Shown here: positions 1 through 7,332 of the stretch, piece by piece
Layout of the letters: each line of letters starts with the position of its first letter
Position numbering within the stretch: the stretch's first letter is position 1
NCBI GenBank assembly: GCA_035640455.1
Contig: DASQWB010000079.1
Span: forward strand, 1-14,051
Reading direction: 5' to 3'
From: AC-50 sp035640455
Lineage (GTDB): Bacteria > Actinomycetota > Thermoleophilia > Gaiellales > Gaiellaceae
Length of the DNA: 14,051 bases
Made by a program: the position numbers and the translations under genes
The notes under the pieces: generated by a model
What the model was told of the DNA's origin: nothing
Seen by the model: the letters and a program-made list of their open reading frames with translations, nothing else
The model's database searches: none

Positions 1-435
1 GTGCCAGAGCTCGAGCGCACGCAGCGTCGAGCGGAGCTCCAGGTAGCCGTTCGCGACGTTCAGGACGGCCGGGTGGAGCGCGATGCGGACGAACGGGTCG
101 CGGGCGTCGTAGTCCTTCGTCGCGAGCTTCGTCAGGAACGAGGCCTTGCTCCCCTCCTCGGCCTCCTCTGGCTGCCACGCCGCGTGGAGCCGCCGCGCCT
201 CAGCCGCCGCAGCCTCCCAGAGGTCGCGGTCGCCGATCAACTCGTCGAAGGTGCCGACGGCGACGCCGTCGCGGTGCAGGCCCTCGACGAGCCAGCGCTG
301 GACGGGATCGGCGATCGAGGCCGCGTCGAAGGCCCGGTTCCGGTTGTGGCGCCGCCAGTTCGCCCGCACCACGGCCTCCTCCAGCCGCGGCGCCCGCTTC
401 GCGAGCTGGCTCCTGACCCTCGCCCCGACGCTCAT
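1..435 (-). CDS. Probable PhyH-type Fe(II)/2-oxoglutarate dioxygenase, N-terminal part
   Basis: An open minus-strand frame starts at ATG 435-433 and runs off the left edge without a stop, giving 145 residues. The reading resembles the N-terminal half of phytanoyl-CoA dioxygenase-like proteins: a basic leader, then a segment around residues 47-60 (LVEGLHRDGVAV) that matches the usual start of the fold, where the chain turns into 'HRDGVAV' and a helix, and near the window edge a region ending NGYLELRSTLRALELWH, which usually sits just before the iron-binding HxD strand. The iron ligands themselves lie outside the window, so activity cannot be judged. Such oxygenases often hydroxylate small molecules or sugars' lipid partners and are common beside glycan clusters, but the substrate is unknown. 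It diverges from the sulfotransferase gene at 473. The family call is by eye; another conserved hypothetical is possible. Confidence 0.6.
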   Translation of the reverse strand, partial: MSVGARVRSQLAKRAPRLEEAVVRANWRRHNRNRAFDAASIADPVQRWLVEGLHRDGVAVGTFDELIGDRDLWEAAAAEARRLHAAWQPEEAEEGSKASFLTKLATKDYDARDPFVRIALHPAVLNVANGYLELRSTLRALELWH

Positions 436-472
436 GAGCGTGCCGAGTCTACCGGGCGTTAACCTCGGCGCC

Positions 473-1306
473 GTGCTGCCGAACCTGATCGTGATCGGTG
501 CCGCGAAGTGCGGCACGACGAGCCTGCACGAATACCTCGACGCGCATCCGGAGATTTCGATGTCGCGGGAGAAGGAGCTCCACTTCTTCGTCGACGAGAA
601 GAATTACGGGCGCGGCCTCGAGTGGTACGAGTCGCACTTCGACGACACCGCCGCCGTTCGCGGAGAGTCCTCACCCGGCTACAGCGCGTTCCCGCTCTAC
701 CGCGGCGTCGCCGAGCGGATGGCGCGGACGGTGCCCGACGCGAAGCTCGTCTACCTCGTCCGCGACCCGATCGACCGGATCCTCTCCCACTACACCCACC
801 GGACCGTCAACTGGCCGGAGATGGGCACCCTCGAGGAGGCCCTCGGCTCGGAACTTCGCGAATGGCTCGTGACGCCGAGCTGCTATTGGCTCCAGCTAGC
901 GCAGTACCTCGCGCACTTTCACCCGAGCCAGATCCTCGTCCTCGATAGCGACGACCTCCGCGCCCGTCGCGACGAGACGCTGGCCTCCGTCTTCGCATTC
1001 CTCGGCGTCGATCCCGACTTCCGCACGCCCGAGTTCGAGGTCGCGCACAATGCCGCGACCGGACGGACGAGGGTGAACCGGATGGGACGGACGGTGTCGG
1101 GGCTCCTCGAGCGGACGGTCGGGTCGCGGCGCTCGCGAGCGCTCCGCGCATCGACCCCGGCGGCGCTGAAGGCGCCGTTCCGCTACGAGGTCGAGCTGCC
1201 GGTGCTCTCGGACGTGCTCCGCGCCGAGCTCGAAGACGAGTTGCGGCCGGAGGTCGAGCAGCTCCGGGCACACACCGGCCTCGCCTTCGCGGGGTGGTCG
1301 ATCTAG
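473..1306 (+). CDS. PAPS-dependent sulfotransferase
   Basis: 277 residues from GTG 473. It is expected to transfer sulfate from 3'-phosphoadenylyl sulfate to a hydroxyl or amino group of a glycan. The 5'-phosphosulfate loop GAAKCGTTSLH lies at residues 9-19 (Lys12 the expected catalytic contact), followed by YLDAHPEI and KELHFF, a pattern typical of the heparan-sulfate N/O-sulfotransferase-like branch. The 3'-phosphate motif YLVRDPIDRILSHY is at residues 94-107 with Arg97 and Ser105. Length is normal for the family. The frame is open further upstream, with in-frame ATG 434 and GTG 440, but ATG 434 would overlap the start codon of the divergent dioxygenase gene; GTG 473 places the start directly before the conserved LPNLIVIGAAKCGTTS segment. 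It is the first gene of a short plus-strand operon with two glycosyltransferases, the next starting 5 bases after its stop. The acceptor is unknown. Confidence 0.88.
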   Translation: MLPNLIVIGAAKCGTTSLHEYLDAHPEISMSREKELHFFVDEKNYGRGLEWYESHFDDTAAVRGESSPGYSAFPLYRGVAERMARTVPDAKLVYLVRDPIDRILSHYTHRTVNWPEMGTLEEALGSELREWLVTPSCYWLQLAQYLAHFHPSQILVLDSDDLRARRDETLASVFAFLGVDPDFRTPEFEVAHNAATGRTRVNRMGRTVSGLLERTVGSRRSRALRASTPAALKAPFRYEVELPVLSDVLRAELEDELRPEVEQLRAHTGLAFAGWSI

Positions 1307-1311
1307 TCCGA

Positions 1312-2574
1312 ATGCGTGTCGCGACGGTCTTCGCGGGCGTCCCGAACCCCTACGAGGCAGGCGGGATGCTCATGCACTGGGCATCCATCAACGCGCTCCT
1401 CCGCGCGGGCCACGACGTCACCTTCGTCTCGATGCCATGGGACCAGCCACCGCGAGACGACCGGATCGCGGCTCTTCGCGAACTCGGCGCCGATGTCGTC
1501 GTCCTCCCGCGCCCGGCGGGGACGGCGGACGGCACGGGTCGCTGGCGCGCCCGATTCCGCTACGGCCGCTCCCTCCTCTGGCCAGGCGACCACGCCCTCT
1601 TCCCGGCGCTCGCGAGCGAGTCCGAGCTCGCGCGCAAGATCACGGAGCTCGCGCCCGACGCGCTTCTCGCCGACGGCGTGAGCGCGGTGACGGCCGCGCA
1701 CCGGGTCCCGGTCCCGAAGCTCGCGTTCATCGGCGACCCGCCCGGCTTCAGCCGGCGCGAGCGACTCCGCTGGGATCCGGTCCAGACCACGGGACGTAAC
1801 CGCGACGCCCTCCTCCACCAACTCGGCACGAGGACCTTCGCGCTGCGCGCCGACCGGCGGCTGCTCGCGATGCTCGGCGGCTACGACTCGGTCGGCATCT
1901 TCGGTGCGCACCGGGCCGAGTGGGCCCGGCGTCACGGGATCCGCGCGTGGTACGTCCGCTCGCCCATCATGGACGCCGTCGGCCCAAGCTGGAAGGAGCG
2001 CCGCCGCGAGCTCGGGCCGAACCCGAAGCCTCGGATGCTCCTGATCGGCCATCTGCGCGGGATCGCGACGATCTCCGGCCTGTACGTCTTCGTCGAGGAG
2101 ATCCTCCCTGCGCTGACGACGGCGCTCGGACCGGAGCGGTTCGACGTCGAGATCGTCGGCGCACACGACCCGCCCACGAGCCTGCGGCCGGCGCTCGACG
2201 CGCATCCGGCGGTGCACCTGCGCGGCCACGTCGAGCCGCCCGACGAGGAGTTCCTGCGCGCGGACGTCGTGCTCGTGCCGACGCCGATCGAGACGGGGCC
2301 GCGGGTGCGGATCCTGAGCGCGTTCTCGTACGGGTGCTGCGTCGTCGCCCACGAGGCGAACCGCCTTGGGATCCCGCAGCTCGTGCACGACGAGAACGTG
2401 CTGCTCGCGGACACGGCGGGCCTCGCGCGGGAGACGCTGCGGGCGCTCGCCGACCCAGAGCTGCGCGAGCGGCTCGGCCGTCGTGGCCGGGAGCTCTACG
2501 AGGCGGAGTTCACGCCGGAGAAGGCAGGCGCGACGATCGTCCAGGAGCTCGAGCGGCTCGCGACGCGAAGCTAG
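1312..2574 (+). CDS. GT-B fold glycosyltransferase (GT4-like), tandem copy 1
   Basis: 420 residues from ATG 1312; an in-frame GTG at 1294 would overlap the preceding gene and add six unconserved residues. The protein has a GT-B layout: an N-terminal Rossmann-like half beginning MRVATVFAGVPNPYEAGG, and a C-terminal donor-binding half from about residue 240 (PRMLLIGHLRG) to 415. It should transfer a nucleotide-activated sugar at the cytoplasmic face. The usual GT4 Glu-x7-Glu is only half present: Glu327 (PIETG) is there, but Leu335 occupies the second position, in RILSAFSYGCCVVAH. The next gene is a clear paralogue along the whole C-terminal half. The gene starts 5 bases after the sulfotransferase stop and ends 4 bases before the paralogue, so the three are probably cotranscribed. 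The donor sugar cannot be told. Confidence 0.82.
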   Translation: MRVATVFAGVPNPYEAGGMLMHWASINALLRAGHDVTFVSMPWDQPPRDDRIAALRELGADVVVLPRPAGTADGTGRWRARFRYGRSLLWPGDHALFPALASESELARKITELAPDALLADGVSAVTAAHRVPVPKLAFIGDPPGFSRRERLRWDPVQTTGRNRDALLHQLGTRTFALRADRRLLAMLGGYDSVGIFGAHRAEWARRHGIRAWYVRSPIMDAVGPSWKERRRELGPNPKPRMLLIGHLRGIATISGLYVFVEEILPALTTALGPERFDVEIVGAHDPPTSLRPALDAHPAVHLRGHVEPPDEEFLRADVVLVPTPIETGPRVRILSAFSYGCCVVAHEANRLGIPQLVHDENVLLADTAGLARETLRALADPELRERLGRRGRELYEAEFTPEKAGATIVQELERLATRS

Positions 2575-2578
2575 ACGC

Positions 2579-3823
2579 GTGCGCGTCGGCTTCGTCATCG
2601 GCGGGATCCCGTCGCTCGGGCACTCCGGCTCGACGCTCGCCTCCTGGACAATCGTCGAGACGCTGCTCGGTGCGGGCCACGAGGTGACCGCGGTGCTGTG
2701 CCCGGCGCGCTACCTCCTCGACGAGACAGTGCCGGAGCGGGTCGCCTCGCTCGAGCGGCTCGGCGCGGCCGTGCGCGTCGTCGAGGTGCCCGACCCGGGT
2801 CCGGTCTCGCGCGCCCGGTTCCTACGCTCGCTCGTCGCGCCGACGGGCGCCGATCTGCTCCCGGCGGTGCGCTCCGCCGACGGGGTGCGGGCGGCGCTCG
2901 GCGACGTCGACGTCGGGATGGCGTTCGGGATCGAGGCGATAGCGGCGACGGCGCGGTACGACCGCGCGCCCTTCCTCGCCGTCCTCTCGCACCCGCCCGG
3001 AGTCCCGCGGCGGCTCCGGCTGCGCTACGACCCGGTGCCGCGATCGCCGCTCGGCCGCGCGAGCGAGCTGTCGTTCGTCGCGCACGCGAACCGGCGCACG
3101 GCGCGGCTGCTCCAGAGGTTCGCGAGCGTCGGCGTCTTCAGCGGCCACCACGCCGAGTGGGCGCGGCGGCACGGCGTCCGCGCCTGGTATGCGCACTACC
3201 CGATGCCCGACCTCGCGGGCCCGGACTGGCGCGAGAAGCGGGCCGCGGCCCAGGCAGAGCCGGGACCGCCGCGGATCCTCATGATCGGCCACCTGCGCGG
3301 GATCGGCACGATCTCGGGCCTCCACCTCTTCGTGCCGGAGATCCTGCCAGCGCTGACCCGCGAGCTCGGGCCCGACGGGTTCGAGGTGCACGTCGTCGGC
3401 GGCCAGGACCCGCCGACCGCGTTCGTGGAGGAGCTCCGCCACCCCGCGGTGCGGCTGCGCGGGCAGATCGAGCGCCCGGAGCACGAGTTCTTCGCCGCGC
3501 ACGTGCTGCTCGCCCCGAACCCGACGACGACCGGTGCGAGCGCGCGGATCCTCAGCGGGCTCACCTTCGGGAGCTGCGTCGTCGCGCACACGGACAGCGT
3601 GATCGGGATCCCGGAGCTCTCCCACGGCTCGAACTGCCTCATGGCGGCCGACGGCCCGGGCCTGGCGCGCGAGACGCTCACGGCGCTCCGCGACGCCGCG
3701 CTTCGCGAGCGCCTCGGCGACGAGGCCCGGCGGCTCTACGAGTCCGCCTTCAGCCCGCCCGTCGCCGCGGGCCGGATCGTCGAGGAGCTCGAGCGCCTCA
3801 GCGGGTCAGGTCGCCGACCCTGA
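2579..3823 (+). CDS. GT-B fold glycosyltransferase (GT4-like), tandem copy 2
   Basis: 414 residues from GTG 2579, 4 bases after the stop of its paralogue; the frame is open upstream but lies inside that gene. The N-terminus VRVGFVIGGIPSLGHSG is the expected first strand and glycine-rich loop of a GT-B enzyme. It shares with copy 1 the block HAEWARRHG-RAWY (residues 191-204), the block GHLRGIGTISGL (238-249), QDPPT (276-280), ARILSGLTFGSCVVAH (322-337) and the tail GLARETL...ERLG...EELERL. Where copy 1 keeps the first glutamate of the Glu-x7-Glu motif, this copy has PTTTG, so both motif glutamates are absent. It may therefore be a divergent enzyme or an inactive partner. Its 3' end overlaps the convergent FkbM-like gene by 26 bases. 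Confidence 0.78.
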   Translation: MRVGFVIGGIPSLGHSGSTLASWTIVETLLGAGHEVTAVLCPARYLLDETVPERVASLERLGAAVRVVEVPDPGPVSRARFLRSLVAPTGADLLPAVRSADGVRAALGDVDVGMAFGIEAIAATARYDRAPFLAVLSHPPGVPRRLRLRYDPVPRSPLGRASELSFVAHANRRTARLLQRFASVGVFSGHHAEWARRHGVRAWYAHYPMPDLAGPDWREKRAAAQAEPGPPRILMIGHLRGIGTISGLHLFVPEILPALTRELGPDGFEVHVVGGQDPPTAFVEELRHPAVRLRGQIERPEHEFFAAHVLLAPNPTTTGASARILSGLTFGSCVVAHTDSVIGIPELSHGSNCLMAADGPGLARETLTALRDAALRERLGDEARRLYESAFSPPVAAGRIVEELERLSGSGRRP

Positions 3824-4706
3824 CCGGCTCCTCCCGCTCGAGGTCCCAGACCTCGAGGTCGGCGATCGCGCGCGCCCGGTCCGCGCCGGAGAGGAAGGTC
3901 AGGTTCCCGTGCTCGTCACGCGACTCCCGGTAGCGCGACTCGACATACGCCTCGGCCACCGTCGGCGCCGGGAGGCCTTCGGCGAGCTCGGCGCGCACGA
4001 AGTAGGCGTTGTTCCCCGCGCTGTTCGAGCCGACGAGGCGGTAGCCCTTCCGCTCGCCGAGCCGAGCGAGGGCGGCGAGCGACGCGCCGAAGTAGAGGTT
4101 CGAGTGGTGCCTGCGCGTCCGGTCGAAGGCCGCGTCGTAGGGCACCGTCACCGCCCGGTCGGCCCCGAAGACGCTGTTGTACTCGACGACGACCACGAGC
4201 GGCTCGGCCGCGACGGCTTCCCAGATCCAGTAGTCGTTCCCGTCGACGTCGATCGAGAGCAGCCCGAGGTCGCGGTCGAAGCCGTGCTCGCGGAGCAGGT
4301 CGTTCACGTTGTCGCGGTCGACGAAGGCGCTCACCGGACGGATGTCGTGCCGCCACATGAGCGGGCTCGCGGAGACGGCGCGGACGTGCGCGTCGCCGCC
4401 GTCGACGATCAGCCCGCTCCAGTTCCGGTTCACGAGCAGGAACCGTGTGTTCGCCTCGCGGTAGTCCTCAACGCCGATCTCGACGAACCGCTCCGCGCCC
4501 CGCGGGACGCCGATCCGCCCGACGAGGTACTCGACGATCCCGTCGTCGCCAAACTGGGAGAAGACGCGGAACTCGGCGTCACGGAGGTCGGTGACGCCGC
4601 GCATCGCGACCTGCTGCGCGCGTGCCTGCCCCGCGAGGACCGCGAGGTCGTCGAGCCGCTCCCGGAGGCGCGGGTCGGGCGGCGGCGCTTCGTGCCGGCG
4701 TCTCAA
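3798..4706 (-). CDS. FkbM-like methyltransferase-fold protein
   Basis: 302 residues from TTG 4706, which overlaps the stop of the upstream glycosyltransferase as TTGA; ATG 4604 is the alternative but would remove an N-terminal helix usually seen in this family. It belongs to a conserved group frequent in O-antigen and capsule loci. Recognisable blocks are EFRVFSQFGDDGIVEYLV (residues 47-64), FVEIGVEDYREANTRFLL (74-91, the SAM-motif-I-like segment), NWSGLIVDGG (95-104), LLSIDVDGNDYWIWEA (149-164), VVVEYNSVFG (172-181), and SNLYFGASLAAL plus GSNSAGNNAYFVRAEL towards the end. The pattern resembles FkbM methyltransferases, which O-methylate sugars, although the motif-I glycines are not canonical, so methyl transfer is inferred. 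It is the last gene of the minus operon and overlaps the convergent glycosyltransferase by 26 bases. Confidence 0.75.
   Translation of the reverse strand: MRRRHEAPPPDPRLRERLDDLAVLAGQARAQQVAMRGVTDLRDAEFRVFSQFGDDGIVEYLVGRIGVPRGAERFVEIGVEDYREANTRFLLVNRNWSGLIVDGGDAHVRAVSASPLMWRHDIRPVSAFVDRDNVNDLLREHGFDRDLGLLSIDVDGNDYWIWEAVAAEPLVVVVEYNSVFGADRAVTVPYDAAFDRTRRHHSNLYFGASLAALARLGERKGYRLVGSNSAGNNAYFVRAELAEGLPAPTVAEAYVESRYRESRDEHGNLTFLSGADRARAIADLEVWDLEREEPVRVGDLTR
3804..3825. terminator. Stem-loop in the convergent gene overlap, possible bidirectional terminator
   Basis: GGTCAGG at 3804-3810 and CCTGACC at 3819-3825 form a perfect 7-base inverted repeat with an 8-base loop. An alternative fold pairs GGTCG (3809-3813) with CGACC (3815-3819). 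The structure covers the stop codon of the plus-strand glycosyltransferase (3821-3823) and lies 4 bases from the stop of the minus-strand gene (3798-3800). There is no T-run on either side, so it is not a classical intrinsic terminator, and the bases are also coding. Its position where two operons meet is the main support. Confidence 0.3.
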
Positions 4707-5923
4707 GCCCGCGCCTCGTGCACTAGTGCACGATCCTCTTCGGAGAGGCGCTGGCCCGCGACCTGCCGGTAATGGGCCCGGCAGATCCGCGCCGTCCGGT
4801 CCCACGAGAACTCCCGGCTCCGCTCGCGGCCGCGGTGCGCGAGCTCGCGGCGGAGGCCCTCCACCTCCCAGACGCGCCGGAGCTTCGCCGCGAGGTCAGT
4901 CGGCTCGGCCGGGTCGAAGGTCACGGCCGCGTCGCCCAGCACCTCGCGCAGCGACGGCGTGCTCGAGGCGACGACGGGCAGCCCGAACGAGAACGCCTCG
5001 AGCACCGGGAAGCCCCAGCCCTCGAAGAGCGACGGGAAGACGAGCGCCCGCGCGAGCCGGTAGAGCGCCGCGAGGTCGGCGCCGCCGAGGTGGCCGGTGA
5101 AGCGGAGCTGCGCCGCGACCCCCACCTCCCGCGCCCGCTCGTCGATCCGTGGGAAGTGGTCGTTCTGCCAGCCGGCGCAGACGGCTTCGACGCGCACGCC
5201 CTCGCGCGCGAGGAGCGCGAGCGCGTCGACGAGCGCGAGGTGGTTCTTGTGCGGCCAGGTCTGGGCCGGATAGAGGACGAACGCCTCGGGGAGGTCGTAC
5301 GCGGCACGCACTCGCGCAAGGTCGTCCTCGGTCGGCTCGCCGTAGACCGCGAGCGGCGACGCGCCGGGGATCACCGCGAGCTTGCGGCGCGGGACCTGGA
5401 GGTTCGTGACCAGGTCCTCCGCCGCCCAGCGGGTCGGCGCGACGACGAGGCGCGCCTGACGGCAGAGCGCGCGGTAGATCGCGTCGCGGTCGCGCCGCTC
5501 GCCGTCCTCGAAGAACTTCGGGTAGTGGACGTGCTGGAGATCCCACGGGTGGTAGAGGGTCGGGATCGTCGTCGTGAATCCCTGCTGCGTCGGCAGGTGG
5601 ATCACGTCGGCGCCGAAGGCCTCGGCCACGCCCTTCGTCGGCGGCACGAGGGCCTCCGCGCCCGGGTCCGGGGGACGAAGCCGCCGCGCGACACGCAGGC
5701 GGAGCGACGGCGGCGGCAGCGGCGTCTCCGGCCGCACCGCCTCGAGGAACTCGAGGTCGCCCGCGTGCGGCCGCAGCCAGTCGCCGCGGCCGGGGCGCAC
5801 GAGCAGGCGATAGTCGTCGCCGTCGCGGTCGAGCCGCGAGAGCCCGTGGACGAGGCCGAGCACGCCCTGGACGACGCCGCCGGCCGCGCCGGGCTCGAGC
5901 CGCGCGTCGACGACGACCTTCAT
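4703..5923 (-). CDS. GT4-family glycosyltransferase (mannosyltransferase-like)
   Basis: 406 residues from ATG 5923, whose first bases overlap the stop of the upstream sulfotransferase as ATGA. The open frame continues far upstream but only as a shadow of that gene. It starts MKVVVDARL, a typical first strand of GT-B enzymes that use GDP-mannose or similar donors, and has a conserved acceptor-side segment FTTTIPTLYHPWDLQHVHYPKFF (residues 116-138). The donor half begins near LYPAQTWPHKNH (218-228), a hallmark of GT4 mannosyl/rhamnosyltransferases, and contains a complete Glu-x7-Glu motif, Glu301 and Glu309 in FPSLFEGWGFPVLEAFSFGLPV, so it should be active. It probably adds a sugar to the exported chain at the cytoplasmic membrane. 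The last ten codons carry the 18-base palindrome at 4716-4733 with low-use codons CGT, GCA and CTA. Confidence 0.88.
   Translation of the reverse strand: MKVVVDARLEPGAAGGVVQGVLGLVHGLSRLDRDGDDYRLLVRPGRGDWLRPHAGDLEFLEAVRPETPLPPPSLRLRVARRLRPPDPGAEALVPPTKGVAEAFGADVIHLPTQQGFTTTIPTLYHPWDLQHVHYPKFFEDGERRDRDAIYRALCRQARLVVAPTRWAAEDLVTNLQVPRRKLAVIPGASPLAVYGEPTEDDLARVRAAYDLPEAFVLYPAQTWPHKNHLALVDALALLAREGVRVEAVCAGWQNDHFPRIDERAREVGVAAQLRFTGHLGGADLAALYRLARALVFPSLFEGWGFPVLEAFSFGLPVVASSTPSLREVLGDAAVTFDPAEPTDLAAKLRRVWEVEGLRRELAHRGRERSREFSWDRTARICRAHYRQVAGQRLSEEDRALVHEARA
4716..4733. repeat. Perfect 18-base palindrome, copy 1
   Basis: TCGTGCACTAGTGCACGA is identical to its own reverse complement. It lies inside the last codons of the GT4 gene (encoding Arg-Ala-Leu-Val-His-Glu), 10 bases before the TTG start of the next gene. 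A copy differing at one base lies at 11883-11900. It uses CGT, GCA and CTA codons, which are scarce in this locus, and contains the CTAG tetramer, generally rare in bacteria. Role unknown: a protein-binding site, an iterated genomic palindrome or chance. Confidence 0.7.
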
Positions 5924-6735
5924 CGGGCGTAGCCGGCCCGCGCGAGCGCCTCGGGCCACGCCTCGACGATCTGCGCGACGAGCTCGGGCGGGAGCTCCTC
6001 GGCGCCGGTTCCGGCACGGGCCTTGCGGATGAACGGGTCCTCGAGCCGGCTGCCCCTGAAGGTCGGCAGCGCCGTCGCCGTCTCGCGCTCCAGGCGGCGG
6101 AGCTCGTCGGCGGTCGAGCGCGCGACGGCCTGCGCCACCGCCTCGTCGTCCGCCGCGATGCCCGCCAGCTCGAGCGCCGCGCCGAGCACCCGCTCCGGCG
6201 CCTCGAGGACGTCCTCGTAGCGCAGGAGCAGGAAGTCGTCGTCGCCCTCGCGTGCGTCGAGCCAGCCGGTGACGTGGTCGCCCCAAGTCCCGAAGCCGTC
6301 GAGCGCGCCGCCGACGTAGCTGTCGACGAAGCGCGCGACGTCGAAGCCCGGCGGGATATTCCGCATCTTGATCAGGTAGTGGTAGTACGAGACGGCGACG
6401 TCGGCCGGGTGCCGTACGAGGTAGGCCACCCGCCGGTAGCGCCGGTCGAACGGCTCGTGGCTCTTGAGGACGCGCGGGCTCGGCCGCCGTCGCAGCTCGC
6501 GGTCGGTCTCGTCGTAGATGTCCGGGACGACCTCGCCGAAGGTCGCGAACGTCGCCGCCTCGGCCGGACGCAGCGCGTTCGCGAGCAGGAACCGCAGCCA
6601 GGTGTTCCCCGAGCGCGGGTACGAGACGAGGAAGACGTCTGAGCGGCGGACGGTCAGGCCGCGCGCCGCAGGCCCCGGAGCCGGACGGCGGACGGCGGCG
6701 CGCAGGAGCCGCAGCGTCCGGGCCGTTCCGCGCAT
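5920..6735 (-). CDS. Sulfotransferase family protein
   Basis: 271 residues from ATG 6735. After an arginine-rich leader of about 30 residues comes SDVFLVSYPRSGNTWLRFLLAN (residues 32-53) with the phosphosulfate-binding loop YPRSGNTW at 39-46. The 3'-phosphate motif is YLVRHPADVAVSYYHY at 105-120, with Arg108 and Ser116. A C-terminal segment FRGSRLEDPFIRKARAGT resembles the region that closes over PAPS in cytosolic-type enzymes. It is of the Sulfotransfer_1 type and clearly distinct from the sulfotransferase at 473-1306, whose loop is AAKCGTTS. It should sulfate a glycan or lipid-linked intermediate with PAPS; the acceptor is unknown. Its stop overlaps the start of the GT4 gene by four bases (ATGA), suggesting coupled translation, and it follows the lipoprotein gene by 12 bases. 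Confidence 0.85.
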   Translation of the reverse strand: MRGTARTLRLLRAAVRRPAPGPAARGLTVRRSDVFLVSYPRSGNTWLRFLLANALRPAEAATFATFGEVVPDIYDETDRELRRRPSPRVLKSHEPFDRRYRRVAYLVRHPADVAVSYYHYLIKMRNIPPGFDVARFVDSYVGGALDGFGTWGDHVTGWLDAREGDDDFLLLRYEDVLEAPERVLGAALELAGIAADDEAVAQAVARSTADELRRLERETATALPTFRGSRLEDPFIRKARAGTGAEELPPELVAQIVEAWPEALARAGYAR

Positions 6736-6747
6736 CGGAGCGCGAGT

Positions 6748-7332
6748 CTAGCCGTGCGCGAAAGGGAACAGCGGGTCGCTGCGGGCCCACTGCCCGCCGC
6801 CTGGCCCGCTGCCCCGCATGAAGTCGAAGACGGCGAGGAACGGCACCCCGTGCTCGTCCCGCGCTTCGAAATAGAAGCCCTCGTACTCCCAGCCGCGGCG
6901 ATCGTCCCGCGCCGGCAGCCGCGGATTGAGTGCGTCGTCGATCGCCGGCATCGCGTGCGCGAGCTCCAGGTAGTGCGTCGTCCGCACGACGACCTCCGGC
7001 GCGAGCTGGCGCGGCCGGAGGAATCGAACGGAGACGACCTGGAAGCCGTACCTCCGCGCGGCCTCGGCGAGCCGCTGCCGGAAGAGGAACGGCGCGAGAT
7101 TCGGGAAGCGCGTGCGGCGATCCTCGCGCGCCCGCTTCGCGAGCTCGCCGAGCCACTGGTCGTGTGCGGCGCGCACGTCTCGCGCGGCCTCGGCGGGACC
7201 GATTTTGTGCGGCTTCGCCATGTGCCCCGCCACGCCCGCGTCGAGCACCGAGCCGTGGCTTCCGCAGCCGGCCGCGAGCGCGGCGCAGGCGAGGACGGCG
7301 GCGAGCCTACGGGCCGACAAGGCGAGGCTCAC
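6748..7332 (-). CDS. Predicted lipoprotein of unknown function
   Basis: 194 residues from GTG 7332, overlapping the end of the ABC ATPase gene by 26 bases; TTG 7320 is another possible start. The N-terminus has two arginines, a hydrophobic stretch and a lipobox LAAGC at residues 19-23, so Cys23 should be lipidated and the protein anchored outside the membrane. The mature part is basic and helical up to about residue 90, then has a strand-rich region with VVVRTTHYLELAHAMPAIDDAL and a terminal segment WEYEGFYFEARDEHGVPFLAVFDFMRG. I recognise no domain. Sitting between the exporter genes and a sulfotransferase, it could help in export, anchoring or retention of the glycan, but nothing in the sequence proves that. 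Confidence 0.72.
   Translation of the reverse strand: MSLALSARRLAAVLACAALAAGCGSHGSVLDAGVAGHMAKPHKIGPAEAARDVRAAHDQWLGELAKRAREDRRTRFPNLAPFLFRQRLAEAARRYGFQVVSVRFLRPRQLAPEVVVRTTHYLELAHAMPAIDDALNPRLPARDDRRGWEYEGFYFEARDEHGVPFLAVFDFMRGSGPGGGQWARSDPLFPFAHG

Noticed and set aside
146..472. N-terminal extension of the first sulfotransferase up to position 146
   Set aside because: The region is antisense to the dioxygenase frame and reads as low-complexity Ser/Arg/Ala sequence. Conservation starts at LPNLIVIGAAK.
1303..2598. Minus-strand open frame of 431 codons across the first tandem glycosyltransferase
   Set aside because: Mirror frame of a gene with recognisable GT-B blocks; arginine-rich and motif-free.
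5924..7156. Upstream extension of the GT4 reading frame, which could look like a fused 817-aa protein
   Set aside because: The extension is the alternate frame of the sulfotransferase and lipoprotein genes. The conserved glycosyltransferase begins at ATG 5923 with an ATGA overlap.
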